Position numbers and translations under genes: made by a program. Shown piece by piece: positions 25,082 through 34,585 of a stretch of 64,000 nucleotides of DNA (the first letter of the stretch is position 1; each line of letters begins with the position of its first letter). Under the pieces are notes generated by a model, which saw only the letters and a program-made list of their open reading frames with translations, was not told the DNA's origin and did not search any database. Origin of the DNA: Streptomyces microflavus (GTDB taxonomy: Bacteria; Actinomycetota; Actinomycetes; Streptomycetales; Streptomycetaceae); assembly GCF_014650075.1 (NCBI RefSeq), contig NZ_BMUG01000001.1:572710-636709 (forward strand), given 5' to 3'.

Positions 25082-26098
25082 ATGCTCAGCGAACGCAGAC
25101 TCGAAGTGCTGCGCGCCATCGTCCAGGACTATGTCGGCACCGAGGAGCCCGTCGGCTCCAAGGCGCTCACGGAACGGCACCAGCTCGGGGTCTCCCCGGC
25201 CACCGTCCGCAACGACATGGCGGTGCTGGAGGACGAGGGCTTCATCGCGCAGCCCCACACGAGCGCGGGCCGCATCCCCACCGACAAGGGGTACCGCCTC
25301 TTCGTCGACAAGCTCGCCGGCGTCAAGCCGCTCTCCTCGCCCGAGCGCAGGGCCATCCAGAACTTCCTCGACGGCGCGGTCGACCTCGACGACGTGGTCG
25401 GCCGGACCGTACGGCTGCTCGCGCAGCTGACCCGGCAGGTCGCGGTCGTGCAGTACCCCTCGCTGACCCGCTCGACGGTCCGGCACGTGGAGCTGCTCTC
25501 GCTCGCCCCCGCCCGGCTGATGCTGGTCCTGATCACGGACACCGGCCGGGTCGAACAGCGTATGATCGACTGCCCCGCGCCCTTCGGCGAGGCATCGCTC
25601 GCGGATCTGCGGGCCCGGCTCAACAGCCGGGTCGTCGGACGCCGCTTCGCGGATGTCCCGCAGCTGGTGCGGGAGCTGCCGGAATCCTTCGACAGCGAGG
25701 ACCGGGGAACGGTTTCCACGGTCCTTTCCACCCTCCTCGAAACCCTTGTCGAGGAGACGGAGGAGCGGCTGATGATCGGCGGCACCTCCAACCTCACCCG
25801 CTTCGGGCACGACTTCCCTGTGATGATCCGGCCGGTGCTGGAAGCACTGGAGGAGCAGGTCGTCCTGCTGAAGCTGCTCGGTGAGGCCACGGACTCAGCC
25901 ATGACCGTACGGATCGGGCACGAGAACGCCCACGAGGGCCTCACGTCCACGTCCGTCGTCGCGGTCGGCTACGGTTCGGGCGACGAGGCAGTCGCCAAAC
26001 TCGGCGTGGTCGGACCGACCCGCATGGACTACCCCGGAACGATGGGAGCGGTACGCGCAGTGGCACGTTACGTCGGACAGATCCTGGCGGAGTCGTAA
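25082..26098 (+). CDS. hrcA: Heat-inducible transcription repressor HrcA
   Basis: The product is 338 residues. The N-terminal winged helix ([37 protein letters not shown]) is followed by a GAF-like domain typical of HrcA. It represses groE-type and its own operon through CIRCE, and in bacteria needs GroEL to stay folded. The ATG at 25082 starts the standard N-terminus. The stop TAA abuts the dnaJ GTG with no spacer, so translation is likely coupled. Confidence 0.97.
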   Translation: MLSERRLEVLRAIVQDYVGTEEPVGSKALTERHQLGVSPATVRNDMAVLEDEGFIAQPHTSAGRIPTDKGYRLFVDKLAGVKPLSSPERRAIQNFLDGAVDLDDVVGRTVRLLAQLTRQVAVVQYPSLTRSTVRHVELLSLAPARLMLVLITDTGRVEQRMIDCPAPFGEASLADLRARLNSRVVGRRFADVPQLVRELPESFDSEDRGTVSTVLSTLLETLVEETEERLMIGGTSNLTRFGHDFPVMIRPVLEALEEQVVLLKLLGEATDSAMTVRIGHENAHEGLTSTSVVAVGYGSGDEAVAKLGVVGPTRMDYPGTMGAVRAVARYVGQILAES

Positions 26099-27238
26099 GT
26101 GGCCACGGACTACTACGCCGTACTCGGCGTGCGCCGCGACGCATCTCAGGACGAGATCAAGAAGGCATTCCGTCGGCTCGCACGCGAGCTGCACCCGGAT
26201 GTCAACCCGGATCCGAAGACCCAGGAGCGGTTCAAGGAGATCAACGCCGCTTACGAGGTGCTCTCGGACCCGCAGAAGAAGCAGGTCTACGACCTCGGCG
26301 GCGACCCGCTCTCCGCCAACGGCGGTGGCGGCGGCGCGGGCGGTTTCGGAGCCGGTGGCTTCGGCAACTTCTCCGACATCATGGACGCGTTCTTCGGAAC
26401 GGCCTCGCAGCGCGGGCCCCGCTCGCGCACCCGCCGCGGCCAGGACGCCATGATCCGGCTGGAGATCGACCTCTCCGAGGCGGCCTTCGGCACCACCAAG
26501 GACATCCAGGTCGACACGGCCGTCGTCTGCAACACCTGCAGCGGCGAGGGCGCCGCCCCCGGCACCTCCGCCCAGACCTGTGACATGTGCCGCGGCCGTG
26601 GCGAGGTCTCGCAGGTCACCCGGTCCTTCCTGGGCCAGGTCATGACCTCGCGCCCCTGCCCGCAGTGCCAGGGCTTCGGCACGGTCGTGCCCACCCCGTG
26701 CCCGGAGTGCGCCGGCGACGGCCGCATCCGCTCGCGGCGCACGCTCACGGTCAAGATCCCCGCGGGCGTCGACAACGGCACCCGTATCCAGCTCGCCGGT
26801 GAGGGCGAGGTCGGCCCCGGCGGCGGCCCGCCCGGCGATCTGTACGTCGAGATCCACGAGCTGCCGCACGCCGTCTTCCAGCGGCGCGGCGACGACCTGC
26901 ACTGCACGGTCACCATCCCGATGACCGCCGCGGCCCTCGGCACCAAGTGTCCGCTGGAGACCCTGGACGGCCTGGAGGAGATCGACATCCGGCCCGGCAC
27001 CCAGTCCGGCCAGTCCGTCCCGCTGCACGGGCGGGGCATCACCCACCTGCGCGGCGGCGGCCGGGGCGACCTGATCGTGCACGTCGAGGTGACGACCCCC
27101 TCCAAGCTCGACGCGGAACAGGAGCGGCTCCTCCGGGAGTTCTCCAAGCTGCGCGGCGAGGAGCGGCCCCTGGGCCAGTTTCAGCCAGGTCAGCAAGGGC
27201 TCTTCTCCCGGCTGAAGGACGCCTTCAACGGCCGCTGA
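26099..27238 (+). CDS. dnaJ: Molecular chaperone DnaJ (second, HrcA-linked copy)
   Basis: The product is 379 residues. The J-domain has HPD at 32-34, a Gly/Phe-rich linker covers about 75-100, four CxxCxGxG zinc repeats follow (CNTCSGEG, CDMCRGRG, CPQCQGFG, CPECAGDG), and the C-terminal substrate domains are present. It stimulates DnaK. Streptomyces has one dnaJ in the dnaK operon and a second behind hrcA; this is the latter. The GTG at 26099 follows directly after the hrcA TAA; a long hairpin ends the operon. Confidence 0.96.
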   Translation: MATDYYAVLGVRRDASQDEIKKAFRRLARELHPDVNPDPKTQERFKEINAAYEVLSDPQKKQVYDLGGDPLSANGGGGGAGGFGAGGFGNFSDIMDAFFGTASQRGPRSRTRRGQDAMIRLEIDLSEAAFGTTKDIQVDTAVVCNTCSGEGAAPGTSAQTCDMCRGRGEVSQVTRSFLGQVMTSRPCPQCQGFGTVVPTPCPECAGDGRIRSRRTLTVKIPAGVDNGTRIQLAGEGEVGPGGGPPGDLYVEIHELPHAVFQRRGDDLHCTVTIPMTAAALGTKCPLETLDGLEEIDIRPGTQSGQSVPLHGRGITHLRGGGRGDLIVHVEVTTPSKLDAEQERLLREFSKLRGEERPLGQFQPGQQGLFSRLKDAFNGR

Positions 27239-27257
27239 AGCGTTTTCCGCCTTTCAC

Positions 27258-27294
27258 CGCACCGCCCATCGGTTCCGTACCGGTGGGCGGTGCG
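27258..27294 (+). terminator. Terminator after hrcA-dnaJ
   Basis: 15-bp stem (27258-27272 with 27280-27294, one T-G wobble) with a 7-base loop, 19 bases past the dnaJ stop. Confidence 0.8.
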
Positions 27295-27371
27295 GCGTTC
27301 GGAGGGAGAACCGGTCACGCCGAACGCTGGCTGATTCGGCCCCTGTGCGGCCGACGTGGCACGATGCCGTC

Positions 27372-28445
27372 ATGTCCTCCGCGTTGACCGATCTCTGCCG
27401 GTATCCGATCGTGCAGGCCCCCATGGCGGGCGGCGCTTCCGGACCTCAGCTCGCCGCGGCCGTCGCCGAGGCGGGCGGGCTCGGATTCCTGGCCGCCGGG
27501 TACAAAACGGCGGACGGCATGTACAACGAGATCAAACAGCTGCGCCGGCTCACCGGCGGCCCGTTCGGCGTCAACCTCTTCATGCCGCAGCCCGCGCTCG
27601 CCGACCCCAGCGCCGTCGAGGTCTACCGCCACCAGCTCGCCGGAGAGGCCACCTGGTACGAGACCCCGCTCGGCGACCCCGACGGCAGCGGCGACGACGG
27701 GTACGAGGCGAAGGTCGCCATCCTGCTGGAGGACCCCGTCCCGGTGGTCTCCTTCACCTTCGGCTGCCCCACCCGCGACACCCTCGACGCCTTCGCCAAG
27801 GCCGGGACGCACACCATCGTGACGGTCACCTCCGCCGAGGAGGCCCAGGCCGCCCAGTGGGCGGGCGCCGACGCCGTCTGCGTCCAGGGCTTCGAGGCGG
27901 GCGGCCACCAGTCCACCCACCGCGACGACCCGCAGGCCGACCACACCGGCACCGGGCTGCTCACCCTCGTCACCCAGGTCCGCGAGACCGTGCAGCTCCC
28001 CATCATCGCGACGGGCGGCCTGATGCGCGGCTCACAGATCGCCGCCGCCCTCGCGGCGGGCGCGGACGCCGCCCAGCTCGGCACCGCCTTCCTGATCTGC
28101 CCCGAGTCCGGTGCCCACCTGCTCCACAAGCAGGCCCTGACCAACCCGCTCTTCGTCCGCACCGAGCTGACCCGCGCCTTCTCCGGGCGCCCCGCCCGCG
28201 GCCTGGTCAACCGGTTCATCCGCGAACACGGCCCGTACGCCCCCGCCGCCTACCCCCAGGTCCACTACGTCACCAGCGGGCTCCGCCAGGCCGCCGCCAA
28301 GGCCGGGGACGCCCAGGGCATGGCCCTGTGGGCGGGCCAGGGCCACCGGATGGCCCGCGAACTGCCCGTCGGCGAGCTGATCGAGCTGCTCGCCGCCGAA
28401 CTGGAGGCCGCCAGGTCGGCCCTGAGCATGAGGAGCCCCCGGTGA
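27372..28445 (+). CDS. Nitronate monooxygenase family flavoprotein
   Basis: The product is 357 residues, a TIM-barrel flavoenzyme of the 2-nitropropane dioxygenase/nitronate monooxygenase family. Markers are YPIVQAPMAGG at the N-terminus, the phosphate-binding ATGGLMRG segment, and QGFEAGGH with the catalytic-type His. It oxidises alkyl nitronates such as propionate-3-nitronate. The ATG at 27372 lies 6 bases after CACGAT, without a ribosome site. Its stop overlaps the rsmE GTG (GTGA), so the two form an operon. Confidence 0.92.
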   Translation: MSSALTDLCRYPIVQAPMAGGASGPQLAAAVAEAGGLGFLAAGYKTADGMYNEIKQLRRLTGGPFGVNLFMPQPALADPSAVEVYRHQLAGEATWYETPLGDPDGSGDDGYEAKVAILLEDPVPVVSFTFGCPTRDTLDAFAKAGTHTIVTVTSAEEAQAAQWAGADAVCVQGFEAGGHQSTHRDDPQADHTGTGLLTLVTQVRETVQLPIIATGGLMRGSQIAAALAAGADAAQLGTAFLICPESGAHLLHKQALTNPLFVRTELTRAFSGRPARGLVNRFIREHGPYAPAAYPQVHYVTSGLRQAAAKAGDAQGMALWAGQGHRMARELPVGELIELLAAELEAARSALSMRSPR

Positions 28446-29188
28446 CCGCACCGGTCTTCGTCGTCGAACGGATGCCCACCGGAGCGGAGTTCGTCCTGGA
28501 GGGCCCCGAAGGGCGGCACGCCGTCTCCGTGAAGCGGCTCCAGACCGGCGAGGAGGTCGTCCTCACCGACGGCCTCGGCCACTGGGCGGACGGCACCGTG
28601 CGCGCCGCCGAGGGCAAGGACCGCCTCACGGTCACCGTCCGCGGAGCCGTCCAGGAGGAGCCCGAGCCCGCGCCCCGGATCACCGTCGTCCAGGCGCTCC
28701 CCAAGGGCGACCGGGGCGAACTGGCCGTCGAGACCATGACCGAGACCGGCGTCGACGCGATCGTGCCGTGGCAGGCCGCCCGCTGCATCACCCAGTGGAA
28801 GGGCGAGCGCGGCGCCAAGGCCCTGACGAAGTGGCGCAGTACGGCACGGGAGGCGGGCAAGCAGTCCCGCCGGGTGCGCTTCCCCGAGGTGACCGAGGCC
28901 ATGACGACCAAGCAGGTCGCCGCCCTCCTGGCCGGTGCCGACTTCGCCGGGGTCCTGCACGAGGACCGCGACCACGACAGCACCCCCCTCGCCACCGCCG
29001 AACTCCCCGCCACCGGAACGATCGTCCTCGTCGTCGGCCCCGAGGGCGGCGTCTCCCCGCAGGAGCTGGCCGCCTTCGCCGAGGCGGGCGCCCGCCCCTA
29101 CCGGCTGGGCCGCAGCGTGCTGCGCACCTCCACCGCGGGGACCGCCGCGGCCGCGCTGCTCCTCGGACGCACCGGCCGCTGGGGCTGA
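28442..29188 (+). CDS. rsmE: 16S rRNA (uracil-1498-N3)-methyltransferase
   Basis: The product is 248 residues, a SPOUT-fold methyltransferase. It has an N-terminal PUA-like region (FVLEGPEGRHAVSVKRL) and a C-terminal knot with VVGPEGGVSPQE and LGRSVLRTSTA. It methylates U1498 of 16S rRNA. The GTG start overlaps the upstream stop by three bases. The following HIT gene has its own strong ribosome site. Confidence 0.95.
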   Translation: MTAPVFVVERMPTGAEFVLEGPEGRHAVSVKRLQTGEEVVLTDGLGHWADGTVRAAEGKDRLTVTVRGAVQEEPEPAPRITVVQALPKGDRGELAVETMTETGVDAIVPWQAARCITQWKGERGAKALTKWRSTAREAGKQSRRVRFPEVTEAMTTKQVAALLAGADFAGVLHEDRDHDSTPLATAELPATGTIVLVVGPEGGVSPQELAAFAEAGARPYRLGRSVLRTSTAGTAAAALLLGRTGRWG

Positions 29189-29256
29189 ACGGCCCCGGCG
29201 GACCGGCGTTAACATGCCCGTGTACTGATCACCAGCGAACGAGGAGGCCCGGCGCC

Positions 29257-29616
29257 ATGGCGGGAGAGCCGCAGACCGACTGCCTGTTCTGCAAGATCGT
29301 CTCGGGAGACATCCCGGCGACCATCGTCCGCGAGAGCGACACGACCGTCGCCTTCCGCGACATAAACCCGCAGGCCCCGACCCACGTCCTGGTCATCCCC
29401 AAGGTCCACTACCCGGACGCCGCGACGCTGGCCGCCGCCGAACCGCAGATCGCCGCCGACGTGCTGCGCGAGGCCGGAGCGGTCGCCGCCGACGAGAAGG
29501 TGGACGGCAGCGGCTACCGGATCATCCTCAACACGGGCTCCGGCGCCGGCCAGACCGTCTTCCACGCGCACGCCCACGTCCTGGGCGGCCGCGGCCTCCA
29601 GTGGCCCCCCGGATAA
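29257..29616 (+). CDS. HIT (histidine triad) family nucleotide hydrolase
   Basis: The product is 119 residues, the usual HinT size. The histidine triad is His103, His105 and His107 (HAHAHVLGG), and [12 protein letters not shown] is at the N-terminus. HinT-type enzymes cleave AMP-linked phosphoramidates and aminoacyl-adenylates. The ATG at 29257 has GAGGAGG at 29241-29247. Confidence 0.94.
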   Translation: MAGEPQTDCLFCKIVSGDIPATIVRESDTTVAFRDINPQAPTHVLVIPKVHYPDAATLAAAEPQIAADVLREAGAVAADEKVDGSGYRIILNTGSGAGQTVFHAHAHVLGGRGLQWPPG

Positions 29617-29641
29617 CGCCCGCCCCGTAGGAGCCCCTCCC

Positions 29642-30559
29642 ATGTCCGTACGCGAGCTGGTGGTGCTCGGCACCGCCAGTCAGGTCCCCACCCGGCACCG
29701 CAACCACAACGGCTACCTGCTGCGCTGGGACGGTCAGGGCATCCTCTTCGATCCCGGCGAGGGCACCCAGCGCCAGATGCTGCGGGCCGGGGTCGCCGCG
29801 CACGACATCGACCGGATCTGCATCACCCACTTCCACGGCGACCACTCCCTCGGGCTCGCCGGGGTGATCCAGCGCATCAACCTCGACCAGGTGCCGCACC
29901 CCGTCACCGCCCACTACCCGGCGAGCGGGCAGCACTTCTTCGACCGGCTGCGGTACGCCACCGCCTACCGCGAGACCGTCGAGCTGACCCAGGCCCCGGT
30001 CGCCGGAACCGGCGGGGCCCTCGCCACCACCCCCGCGTACACCCTGGACAGCCACAAGCTCTCGCACCCCGTCGAGTCCTACGGCTACCGCCTCACCGAG
30101 CCCGACACCCGCCGCATGCTGCCCGCCCTCCTCAAGGAGCACGGCATCGCCGGACCCGATGTCGGCCGTCTCCAGCGTGAGGGCGTCCTCGGCGGCGTAA
30201 CCCTGGAGCAGGTCTCCGAGCACCGGCGCGGGCAGCGGTTCGCGTTCGTCATGGACACCCGCCTCTGCGACGGGGTGTACGCGCTCGCCGAGGAGTGCGA
30301 CATGCTCGTCATCGAGTCGACCTTCCTCGACGAGGACGAGAAGCTCGCCACCGACCACGGCCACCTGACCGCCGGACAGGCCGCCCGGGTGGCCAAGGAG
30401 TCGGGCGTACGCCACCTCGTGCTGACCCACTTCTCGCAGCGCTACAGCGACCCCGAACTCTTCGAGACCCAGGCCCGCGCCGCCGGGTTCGACGGCGAAC
30501 TCACCGTCGCGCAGGACCTGATCAGAGTCCCGCTCCCTCCTCGGCACCAGCAACACTGA
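29642..30559 (+). CDS. rnz: Ribonuclease Z (tRNA 3'-processing endonuclease)
   Basis: The product is 305 residues with metallo-beta-lactamase fold. The metal motif THFHGDH has His63, His65, Asp67 and His68; [12 protein letters not shown], the RFAFVMDTR segment and THFSQRYSD near the C-terminus are RNase Z signatures. It removes 3' trailers from tRNA precursors. It starts at ATG 29642, 25 bases after the HIT gene, in the same operon. Confidence 0.95.
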   Translation: MSVRELVVLGTASQVPTRHRNHNGYLLRWDGQGILFDPGEGTQRQMLRAGVAAHDIDRICITHFHGDHSLGLAGVIQRINLDQVPHPVTAHYPASGQHFFDRLRYATAYRETVELTQAPVAGTGGALATTPAYTLDSHKLSHPVESYGYRLTEPDTRRMLPALLKEHGIAGPDVGRLQREGVLGGVTLEQVSEHRRGQRFAFVMDTRLCDGVYALAEECDMLVIESTFLDEDEKLATDHGHLTAGQAARVAKESGVRHLVLTHFSQRYSDPELFETQARAAGFDGELTVAQDLIRVPLPPRHQQH

Positions 30560-30603
30560 ACCACCGCAGTCCGAAAAAGCCGCACCACCGTTTGCGAGAC
30601 ACC

Positions 30604-31596
30604 GTGCACCTCCCCAAGGCAGAACTCCACCTCCACATCGAAGGCACCCTCGAACCCGAGCTCGCCTTCGCCCTCGCGGAACGCAACGGGGTGACCCTGC
30701 CGTACGCCACCACCGACGAACTGCGCAGGGCCTACCAGTTCGACGACCTCCAGTCCTTCCTGGACCTCTACTACGCGCTCATGGCCGTGCTGCGCACGGA
30801 GGAGGACTTCACCGAACTCGCCGACGCCTACCTGGCCCGCGCCGCCGCCCAGGGCGTCCGGCACGCCGAGATCTTCTTCGACCCGCAGGCCCACACCGCC
30901 CGCGGTGTCCCCATCGGCACGGTCATCGAAGGGCTGGGCCGGGCGCTGGAGCGCAGCGAGGAGACCCACGGCATCTCCACCCAGCTCATCCTCTGCTTCC
31001 TGCGAGACCTCTCCGCCGAAGCCGCACTCGGCACCCTCGACGCCGCCCGGCCCTATCTGCACCGGATCAGCGCGATCGGCCTGGACTCCGCCGAGGTCGG
31101 CCACCCGCCCGCCAAGTTCCGCGAGGTGTACGAGGAGGCCACCGCGCTCGGACTGCGCAAGGTGGCCCACGCGGGGGAGGAGGGGCCGCCGGAGTACATC
31201 CGGGAGGCCCTGGACGTCCTCGGCGTCGAGCGCGTCGACCACGGGCTGCGCTGCATGGAGGACCCGGAGCTGGTGGCGCGGCTGGTCGCGGACCGGGTGC
31301 CGCTGACGCTCTGCCCGCTCTCCAACGTGCGGCTGCGCACGGTCGACACGCTCAAGGACCACCCGCTGCCGGAGATGATGGCAGCCGGGCTCCTGTGCAC
31401 GGTCAACTCCGACGACCCCGCCTACTTCGGCGGGTACGCCGGGGACAACTTCGACGCCGTACGCGACGCCCTCGCCCTGGACCCGGAGCAGCTGCGGACC
31501 CTGGCCCGCAACTCCTTCGAGGCGGCCTTCCTCGACCACGACGAGGAGCGCCGGGCGCGCTACCTGTCCGAGGTCGAGGCGTACGCGTTCGACTGA
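30604..31596 (+). CDS. Adenine/adenosine deaminase family protein (adenine-deaminase type)
   Basis: The product is 330 residues. Zinc ligands HLHIEG (His9, His11), the GLDSAEVGHPPAKF loop, HAGEEGPPEYI and VNSDDPAYFGGY are all present. The HIEGTLEPE start, RGVPIGTVIEGL and FFDPQAHTARG fit the adenine-deaminase subgroup better than classical adenosine deaminase, so purine-base salvage (adenine to hypoxanthine) is likelier. The start is GTG 30604, the first position giving the family N-terminus, with a poor ribosome site. The 3' end overlaps the convergent MFS gene by 37 bases. Confidence 0.88.
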   Translation: MHLPKAELHLHIEGTLEPELAFALAERNGVTLPYATTDELRRAYQFDDLQSFLDLYYALMAVLRTEEDFTELADAYLARAAAQGVRHAEIFFDPQAHTARGVPIGTVIEGLGRALERSEETHGISTQLILCFLRDLSAEAALGTLDAARPYLHRISAIGLDSAEVGHPPAKFREVYEEATALGLRKVAHAGEEGPPEYIREALDVLGVERVDHGLRCMEDPELVARLVADRVPLTLCPLSNVRLRTVDTLKDHPLPEMMAAGLLCTVNSDDPAYFGGYAGDNFDAVRDALALDPEQLRTLARNSFEAAFLDHDEERRARYLSEVEAYAFD

Positions 31597-32912
31597 CCGG
31601 GCCCGCCGTCCGGACCGGCCGTCCGGATCGCGCTGCGCACCAGCCGCCTGCGCCGTACGCGGAGTTCGGTGACGGCCTGCTCCGGTGAGCCGAGCTTCGG
31701 CACGGCACCGGACAGGCTGCCGGTGGTGGCGGCCAGCAGGGCGGCCGGGGCGCCACCGCGGCGGCGGACCGAGCCGGGCACCAGCGGACGCCCACCGGTG
31801 TGCAGGGCCACGGCGGTGACGGGCGCGGCGACCAGCAGCGTGGCCGCGCCCAGGATCAGCCCCATCGCCGGGTAGCCGGCCTCCTCGGAGAGCACGCTGC
31901 CCAACAGCGGGCCGCACGCCACGCCCACGGAGGAGGCCGAGCCCGCCAGGACCGCCCAGCGGCCGCGTACGTCCAGGGAGGCGGCCAGGCCGATCAGGTA
32001 GGAGAGGACCACCGGGTAGACGGTGTTCCACATGATCTCGCCGGTCGCGAACGAGCCGAGGTCCCGGGCCGAGGAGCTGACCACGATGGACCCCGCGATG
32101 ACCACGGTTCCCAGCCCGATCGGTACCGCCCTGCCCAGCCGCGCGCCGAGCACCCCGGCGCCCATGACACCCAGCAGGCCCGCACCGAGGGCGGCGGCGA
32201 AGACCGCGCCGACGGTGACCTCGGTCAGCCCCGCCTGGACGACACCGATGCGGCTGCTGACGCCCCACAGCGCGTTCTGCGCCATGGACCAGACGAGCAT
32301 GCCGCCCGCCAGGACGAGACCGGAGCGGCGGTGCGGCAGCCGGCCGGTGATCTGCGAGGCCGACTCCTCGGTGGCCGTGGGGCCGTTCAGCCGTGCGGTC
32401 GCGGGCCAGACGAGGAGGGCGACCAGGGCGATCGCGGCGAACGGGAGCCGGTGGCCGCCGCCGAGGTGCGGGATCGTCAGATAGAGGGCGCCCGCCGTGG
32501 CGGAGACGGTGAGCAGCCCGAGCGAGGACGTCCGGTGCGGGTCGCGCTGCGCGGCGATCCCGGCCGCGGCGACCGCCGTCGCCGCCCCCGAGCCGAAGCC
32601 GCCGACCACCACGGCGAGCACCACCAGCGGCACGGACCCGGCCAGCGCGGCACAGCCGTACCCCACGACGGCCAGCACCAGACCGGCGCGGGCCGGGGTG
32701 CGGGACCCGTACCGCTCGACCCGGCCCGCCAGGGTGAAGCCGGCGCTCGCCGAACTCAGCAGCAGAGCGCTGCCGACCAGGCCCGCCTGCGCGGGACTCA
32801 GCCCGAGATGCACGCTGAGGCGGCCGACGATGGTGGGCAGCAGATAGGAGGCGAGGTAGCCGGCGGTGAAGACGGCGACCAGGGGCCACGCGGCGCGGGG
32901 GCGCGAGGACAT
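31560..32912 (-). CDS. MFS transporter
   Basis: The product is 450 residues with about 12 hydrophobic segments and the MFS layout (AGLVGSALLLSSASAGFTLAGRVERYG loop after helix 2), plus a basic Arg-rich cytoplasmic tail. The substrate is unknown. I chose the ATG at 32912 because AGGA precedes it by about 7 bases; an ATG at 32930 is the alternative. It is divergent from the PfkB kinase with a 413-base shared control region, which may tie both to carbohydrate or nucleoside use. Confidence 0.85.
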   Translation of the reverse strand: MSSRPRAAWPLVAVFTAGYLASYLLPTIVGRLSVHLGLSPAQAGLVGSALLLSSASAGFTLAGRVERYGSRTPARAGLVLAVVGYGCAALAGSVPLVVLAVVVGGFGSGAATAVAAAGIAAQRDPHRTSSLGLLTVSATAGALYLTIPHLGGGHRLPFAAIALVALLVWPATARLNGPTATEESASQITGRLPHRRSGLVLAGGMLVWSMAQNALWGVSSRIGVVQAGLTEVTVGAVFAAALGAGLLGVMGAGVLGARLGRAVPIGLGTVVIAGSIVVSSSARDLGSFATGEIMWNTVYPVVLSYLIGLAASLDVRGRWAVLAGSASSVGVACGPLLGSVLSEEAGYPAMGLILGAATLLVAAPVTAVALHTGGRPLVPGSVRRRGGAPAALLAATTGSLSGAVPKLGSPEQAVTELRVRRRRLVRSAIRTAGPDGGPGQSNAYASTSDR

Positions 32913-33325
32913 GGGCGTTCCTGATGACATGCCTGAGCAGGCAGGGGGGAGGGGGAGGCAACGCGGGGCGCACCCGAGAAGGGCAGCGCGAAGCAAGCAG
33001 GGGAATGCGAAAATACGGGGAGGGGTATGGCGGGATAAGCGGAGATACGGGGAAGTGCGGCTCTCGTCGGACAACGTCCCCGAAGGTGCTCGCGGGGCAA
33101 TTTGTATCAAGCGCTCCCGGCCGACCGAAAGCCGCCCCGATGTGATCTGGGTCACTTATGCGTTTATGCGCTCCGGGCCCGGGTAGCAGCGCATGTTTAT
33201 GCAGGTCAGGATCGGCTGTCGGCCCTCTTTTCATCGGCGGGGGAGGCCCCGCCCCCCGCCCCGAATCGGGCAGACTGGCCGGATCTCACACTGTCCAGAT
33301 CTGCCGCACGGCCGGGGAGCGCACG
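32913..33325. other. Divergent control region between MFS transporter and PfkB kinase
   Basis: No gene is visible. The region is less GC-rich than its surroundings and contains a Crp-like site (33142-33155), an AAGCGCTC LacI-family-like core near 33107-33114, and repeated TTTATGC elements (around 33163-33169 and 33194-33200). Both flanking genes read outward from it. Confidence 0.55.
33142..33155 (+). promoter_or_regulatory. Candidate Crp binding site
   Basis: GTGATCTGGGTCAC fits the Streptomyces Crp consensus GTG-N6-GNCAC exactly and, extended, the general TGTGA-N6-TCAC pattern. It is 171 bases before the PfkB start and 230 before the MFS start. Confidence 0.6.
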
Positions 33326-34444
33326 GTGAGCACTGACACTCCAGGGATCGACCCGCTGCTGGCGCTGCGCGCCCCGCAGGACCCCGCCTGCGACGTCTTC
33401 CTGACGGGCACGGTCTTCCTCGACATCATCTTCACCGGCCTCGACAGCGCCCCCGTGCGCGGCACCGAGTCCTGGGCCCGCGGGATGGGCTCCAGCCCCG
33501 GCGGCGTCGCCAACATGGCCACCGCGCTGGCCCGGCTCGGCCTGCGCACCTCCCTCGCCGCCGCCTTCGGCGACGACCACTACGGCGAGTACTGCTGGGA
33601 CGCCCTCGAACAGGGCGAGGGCATCGACCTGTCGATGTCGCACACCGTCCCCGGCTGGCACTCCCCGGTCACCGTCTCCATGGCGTACGAGGGCGAGCGC
33701 ACGATGGTCTCCCACGGCCACGAGGCCCCCGCCCCTCCGGCCGTTCCTGGGCAGGCCCCCACCGCCCCGAACCCGGCGTTCCCCCAGTGCCCGCCCCGCG
33801 CCCGCGCGGCCATCGCCTCGCTCGTCCCCGGCCGCAGCGAACCCTGGGTGGCCACCGCTGCCCGGCACGGCGCGCTGATCTTCGCCGACGTCGGCTGGGA
33901 CGAGACCGGCCGCTGGGACCTGGACGCGCTGCCCGACCTGACGCACTGCGAGGCGTTCCTGCCCAACGCCGAGGAGGCGATGCGCTACACCCGCACCGAC
34001 TGTCCGCGCGCCGCCGCCCACGCACTGGCCGAACGCGTCCCGCTCGCCGTGGTCACCCTGGGCGCCGAGGGCGCGTACGCCGTCGACGGGCGCACCGGGG
34101 TCAGCGCCCAGGTGCCCGCCATCGAGGTGGAGGCGCTCGACCCGACCGGCGCCGGGGACGTCTTCGTGGCCGGATTCGTCACCGGCACCCTCGCCGACTG
34201 GCCGCTCGCCGACCGGCTCGCCTTCGCCGGGCTGACCGCCGCCCTCTCGGTCCAGGAGTTCGGCGGCTCCCTCTCCGCACCCGGCTGGGCCGAGATCGCC
34301 GCCTGGTGGCAGCGGATCCGCACCTGCGAGAGCCAGGACCCCACCGCCCTGGAGCGGTACGCGTTCCTGGAGGAGCTGCTCCCCACCACGGCCCGCGCCT
34401 GGCCGCTGCGGCGCGCGGTCCCCACGATCGGCTTCCGCCAGTGA
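33326..34444 (+). CDS. PfkB-family carbohydrate or nucleoside kinase
   Basis: The product is 372 residues. PfkB signature 1 region (RGMGSSPGGVANMATALARL) and signature 2 DPTGAGDVFVAGF with the catalytic Asp are present. The middle carries a Pro/Ala-rich insertion (residues about 130-155) and the C-terminus is longer than in ribokinase. The substrate (sugar or nucleoside) cannot be told. The GTG at 33326 has GGGGAG at 33314-33319. The neighbour MFS gene may import its substrate. Confidence 0.88.
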   Translation: MSTDTPGIDPLLALRAPQDPACDVFLTGTVFLDIIFTGLDSAPVRGTESWARGMGSSPGGVANMATALARLGLRTSLAAAFGDDHYGEYCWDALEQGEGIDLSMSHTVPGWHSPVTVSMAYEGERTMVSHGHEAPAPPAVPGQAPTAPNPAFPQCPPRARAAIASLVPGRSEPWVATAARHGALIFADVGWDETGRWDLDALPDLTHCEAFLPNAEEAMRYTRTDCPRAAAHALAERVPLAVVTLGAEGAYAVDGRTGVSAQVPAIEVEALDPTGAGDVFVAGFVTGTLADWPLADRLAFAGLTAALSVQEFGGSLSAPGWAEIAAWWQRIRTCESQDPTALERYAFLEELLPTTARAWPLRRAVPTIGFRQ

Positions 34445-34585
34445 ACGGGCGGCGGACTCCTCGTACACGCGGCCGGTAAAAGGACTCTGCGTTGTCACTG
34501 CCAGGTCGTAGGCTTGGTAATCCAGAGGTTGTCGAGCAGCGAGAACCCTGCAACGGGAGGTATGCGCAGGCCCTAGGGCCGGCCC

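Noticed and set aside
30604..31596. Classical adenosine deaminase
   Set aside because: Sequence blocks fit the adenine-deaminase subgroup better, although the substrate is unproven.
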